Part shown: piece by piece, positions 62,065 to 64,000 of the stretch
Layout of the letters: each line of letters begins with the position of its first letter
How positions within the stretch are numbered: the first letter of the stretch is position 1
NCBI GenBank assembly: GCA_963704815.1
Contig: CAVPHU010000003.1
Span: 1-64,000 of the forward strand
DNA length: 64,000 bases
Source: DATKWD01 sp963704815
GTDB taxonomy: Bacteria; Actinomycetota; Acidimicrobiia; Acidimicrobiales; Salinilacustritrichaceae
Reading direction: 5' to 3'
The notes under the pieces: generated by a model
What the model saw: the letters and a program-made list of their open reading frames with translations, nothing else
Told to the model about the DNA's origin: nothing
Databases searched by the model: none
Made by a program: the position numbers and the translations under genes

Positions 62065-62469
62065 TCAGGAGACGCCGACGGCTTCCCAGCCCGGATCGGG
62101 CCACAGGCCGACGGCGACTTCGTCGTTCACGTTGGCGAACGCCACCGCGCCCGTGGCGAAGGTGAGGACGAACCCACGCTCGAGGGCCCGGGCGGCGATC
62201 ACCGTCGTTTCAGTGAAGTTCTCGACCGGAACCGTCTTGGCATCGGTCTCGACCTCGACCCGCCCGCGGTCACCCATCGAATAGCTCGCATACGGCTCCT
62301 CGTGGACGATGGCGAGGCTCTGACCCGTCGTGACGATCTGCACCAGGCCGGCCTCGCTCAGGTCGAGCCAGACGTGATTCGGAACGGGTGACCGCTCGCC
62401 CTCGGTCACTTCCCACGATGCCGTCACCGAACCGAGCGTCGAGCCGACCAGGTCTGCAGGAGCCACCAT
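62065..62469 (-). CDS. Hypothetical protein
   Basis: A 134-residue soluble protein with a strand-rich pattern: VWLDLSEAGLVQIVTTGQSL, IVHEEPYASYSMGDRGRVEV, NFTETTVIAARALERGFVLT and FANVNDEVAVGLWPDPGWEA. No cysteine, no signal and no recognised family. Reading from the ATG at 62469; it lies tail-to-tail with the WS/DGAT gene (9 bases apart) and is divergent from mshC. Confidence 0.5.
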   Translation of the reverse strand: MVAPADLVGSTLGSVTASWEVTEGERSPVPNHVWLDLSEAGLVQIVTTGQSLAIVHEEPYASYSMGDRGRVEVETDAKTVPVENFTETTVIAARALERGFVLTFATGAVAFANVNDEVAVGLWPDPGWEAVGVS

Positions 62470-62527
62470 CGACGCGACGGTATCTCGGTCGGACCGAAGC
62501 GGCGACGGTCCGCCTACGCTGCACGCC

Positions 62528-63625
62528 GTGCAACTGCGCCTCGGATCACAGCCGCTGCCGACCCTCGCTCGGGCTCGGATCTACGTGTGCGGCATCACGC
62601 CCTACGACACGACCCACATCGGCCACGCGGCGACCTTCACGTGGGTCGACACCCTGAGCCGCGTCCTCGCACACGTGGGCATCGAACCCCAGGTGGTTCG
62701 CAACGTCACCGACATCGACGACCATCTCATCGCCGAGGCGGCCGCCCGCAACACGACGTGGCAGGCGCTCGCCACCCAGCAGACCTTCCAGTTCGAGGAG
62801 GACATGCGCAAGCTGCGGGTCGATCGGCCGGCCTTCGAGCCCAAGAGCCGCGACTACGTCACCGACGTCATCTTCCTGGCCCGGGCCCTGCTCGACCGCG
62901 GCGTGGCGTACGAGCGCGGCGGATCGGTCTTCCTTCGCGCTCCGGACCTGTGGAGGGACTCGGGTCTCAGCGAGGACGACGCGTTGACGGTGTACGGCGA
63001 GCGAGGCGGCCGAATCGAGGACCAGGCGAAGGACAATCCCTTCGACGCCGCCATCTGGCAGCACTCCGACGAGGGCGAACCGGCATGGGAGAGCCCGTGG
63101 GGCCCCGGCCGTCCCGGTTGGCACGCCGAGTGTGCCGCGATGGCGACCTCGATCCTCGGCATGTCGGTCGACGTCCACGCGGGGGGTTGCGACCTCGCCT
63201 ATCCCCATCACGCCTACGAGGAGGCCATTGTCGAGGCCGCGACCGGCGTCGCTCCGTTCGTCCGGTCGTGGATGCACGTCGGCACCGTGCTGCACGGGGG
63301 CGAGAAGGTGGCCAAGTCGACCGGCAACCTGGTGTTCGTCGACGACCTGCTCCAGCGCTGGCCGGCGCAGGCCATCCGCCTGCTGCTCATCGACCGCACG
63401 TGGAACGAGGACTGGGACTTCGAGGAGTCCCAGCTCGACGCGTCGTCGGCACGGCTCGAATCGCTCTGGAACGCCGCCGGTCAGCCCGGTGGCTCGGACG
63501 CGACCATCCTGCAGGCGTGCGAGTTGCTGATGGACGACCTGAACGTCACCTCGGCCATCGACCTCGCCATCGACGAGGGCGGCGAAGCGGCACGAACCGT
63601 CGCCAAGATCCTCGCCCTGCTCTGA
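62528..63625 (+). CDS. mshC: Mycothiol ligase MshC
   Basis: A 365-residue cysteinyl-tRNA-synthetase-like enzyme that joins cysteine to GlcN-inositol during mycothiol synthesis. The class I HIGH-type motif is TTHIGHAATFTW, the ATP-site loop (KMSKS equivalent) is GEKVAKSTGNLVFVD, and the zinc ligands include the Cys of YVCGITPYDT plus WHAECAAMATSILG and YPHHAYEEA. The anticodon-binding part of CysRS is missing, as in MshC, and the length is a little short. GTG start. Its presence implies mycothiol as the main thiol, in line with the nitroreductase-type protein at 51998 and the mycothiol-linked DinB-like protein at 8177. Confidence 0.9.
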   Translation: MQLRLGSQPLPTLARARIYVCGITPYDTTHIGHAATFTWVDTLSRVLAHVGIEPQVVRNVTDIDDHLIAEAAARNTTWQALATQQTFQFEEDMRKLRVDRPAFEPKSRDYVTDVIFLARALLDRGVAYERGGSVFLRAPDLWRDSGLSEDDALTVYGERGGRIEDQAKDNPFDAAIWQHSDEGEPAWESPWGPGRPGWHAECAAMATSILGMSVDVHAGGCDLAYPHHAYEEAIVEAATGVAPFVRSWMHVGTVLHGGEKVAKSTGNLVFVDDLLQRWPAQAIRLLLIDRTWNEDWDFEESQLDASSARLESLWNAAGQPGGSDATILQACELLMDDLNVTSAIDLAIDEGGEAARTVAKILALL

Positions 63626-63641
63626 GCGCTTCCGGTCCCGG

Positions 63642-64000
63642 TCATGGGCGTCGGAATCCGATCGCAACGCCGTGGAGTCTGCCGATCATTCGGTACACGT
63701 GCCATCTGCGGCCCGGTGCACACCTGGTACAGGAACACCGTCCCTCCCGGCCGGAGCACCCGCTGGAACTCGGCAAACGCCTCGTCGAGATCGACGAACA
63801 TGAGTGATTCCTTCGCCCAGATCACATCCGCGAACTGGGCACTGACTCCCATTGCTTCAGCGGTGCCGTCGTGGAAGCTCACCCGATCGTCGACGCCCGC
63901 AGAGCTCGCCGCTGCTTCAGCCAGCTCGACATGTCGCTGGACGGGATCCACGCCGACGACCGACCACGAGAACCCGCCAAGCGGGACGCGAAGGGTCCCG
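63642..64000 (-). CDS. Class I methyltransferase, partial (runs off the window)
   Basis: The minus-strand frame entering from the window edge has SVVGVDPVQRHVELAEAAAS (acidic SAM strand), DRVSFHDGTAEAMGVSAQFA, VIWAKESLMFVDLDEAFAEF and LRPGGTVFLYQVC, the Rossmann core of a methyltransferase. After about 63712 the in-frame sequence is no longer coding-like and runs on to a stop at 63481 inside mshC. A one-base shift would instead give a short end stopping at 63642, which fits better with mshC. The true 3' end is uncertain. Substrate unknown; 5' part missing. Confidence 0.55.

Noticed and set aside
63990..64000. Another DosR-like GGGAC...GTCCC at the window edge
   Set aside because: The arms are seven bases apart instead of four and lie inside the methyltransferase coding frame.

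Overview
The window is GC-rich DNA in which almost every real gene has strong G/C preference at third codon positions, GTG starts are frequent and start/stop codons often overlap (ATGA, GTGA). A mycothiol ligase gene (mshC), a mycothiol-type DsbA-fold nitroreductase, a WS/DGAT wax-ester synthase, a TldD/PmbA pair, a DUF3516 Ski2-like helicase and a mycobacterial-type group 3b [NiFe]-hydrogenase operon point to an actinobacterium, probably in or near the Acidimicrobiia. No rRNA, tRNA, CRISPR array, insertion sequence or prophage was recognised, so placement rests on gene content only.

Layout. 1-4.1 kb is a patchy region of small or decayed genes: a cysteine-less DksA/TraR-like protein, a SHOCT remnant, a TacA-TacT type toxin-antitoxin pair, a DUF5684 membrane protein and a truncated PIN toxin. 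4.1-8.1 kb carries a TetR regulator divergent from a cystathionine gamma-synthase-like gene, an M20 peptidase and a methyltransferase. 8.2-14.4 kb (minus strand) is the hydrogenase operon hydB-hydG-hydD-hydA-protease, followed by an aldo/keto reductase and a mycothiol-linked DinB-like protein. It is divergent from hypF-hypC-hypD-hypE (14.6-19.4 kb) across an intergenic region with two DosR-like palindromes. A SulP transporter, secreted or lipid-anchored proteins and two facing DUF6777 gene sets fill 19.4-28 kb and end in a deleted ABC-transporter remnant.

28.2-35.9 kb is a redox and sulfur block: nifJ (pyruvate:ferredoxin oxidoreductase) with a dihydroorotate-dehydrogenase-like partner, a strong hairpin, then a sulfide:quinone oxidoreductase-like flavoprotein, a TusE/DsrC-like sulfur carrier, a DsrE-like protein and a cysteine-synthase-like enzyme. 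35.9-44.6 kb (minus strand) holds an unusual SDR, a PI-PLC-like secreted enzyme, an enoyl-CoA hydratase, a quaternary-amine ABC transporter and a Calx-beta surface protein. 44.7-64 kb contains a membrane-tethered ECF sigma factor, general metabolism genes, a candidate selenoprotein (in-frame TGA in a U-P-W-C motif with a SECIS-like hairpin), a class V aminotransferase, tldD and pmbA separated by a tandem repeat, a helicase, a wax-ester synthase and mshC.

How they fit together: nifJ makes reduced ferredoxin, and the group 3b hydrogenase probably balances NADPH and H2, with hyp genes for NiFe-site assembly. The DosR-like boxes suggest use under hypoxia. The sulfur block suggests sulfide oxidation into a protein persulfide relay.

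A caution for the reader: about 18 apparent single-base frameshifts interrupt otherwise well-conserved genes. They cluster at 9.1-12.6 kb and 40.2-42.3 kb. They look more like assembly indels than gene death, so coordinates of those genes are given across the breaks.
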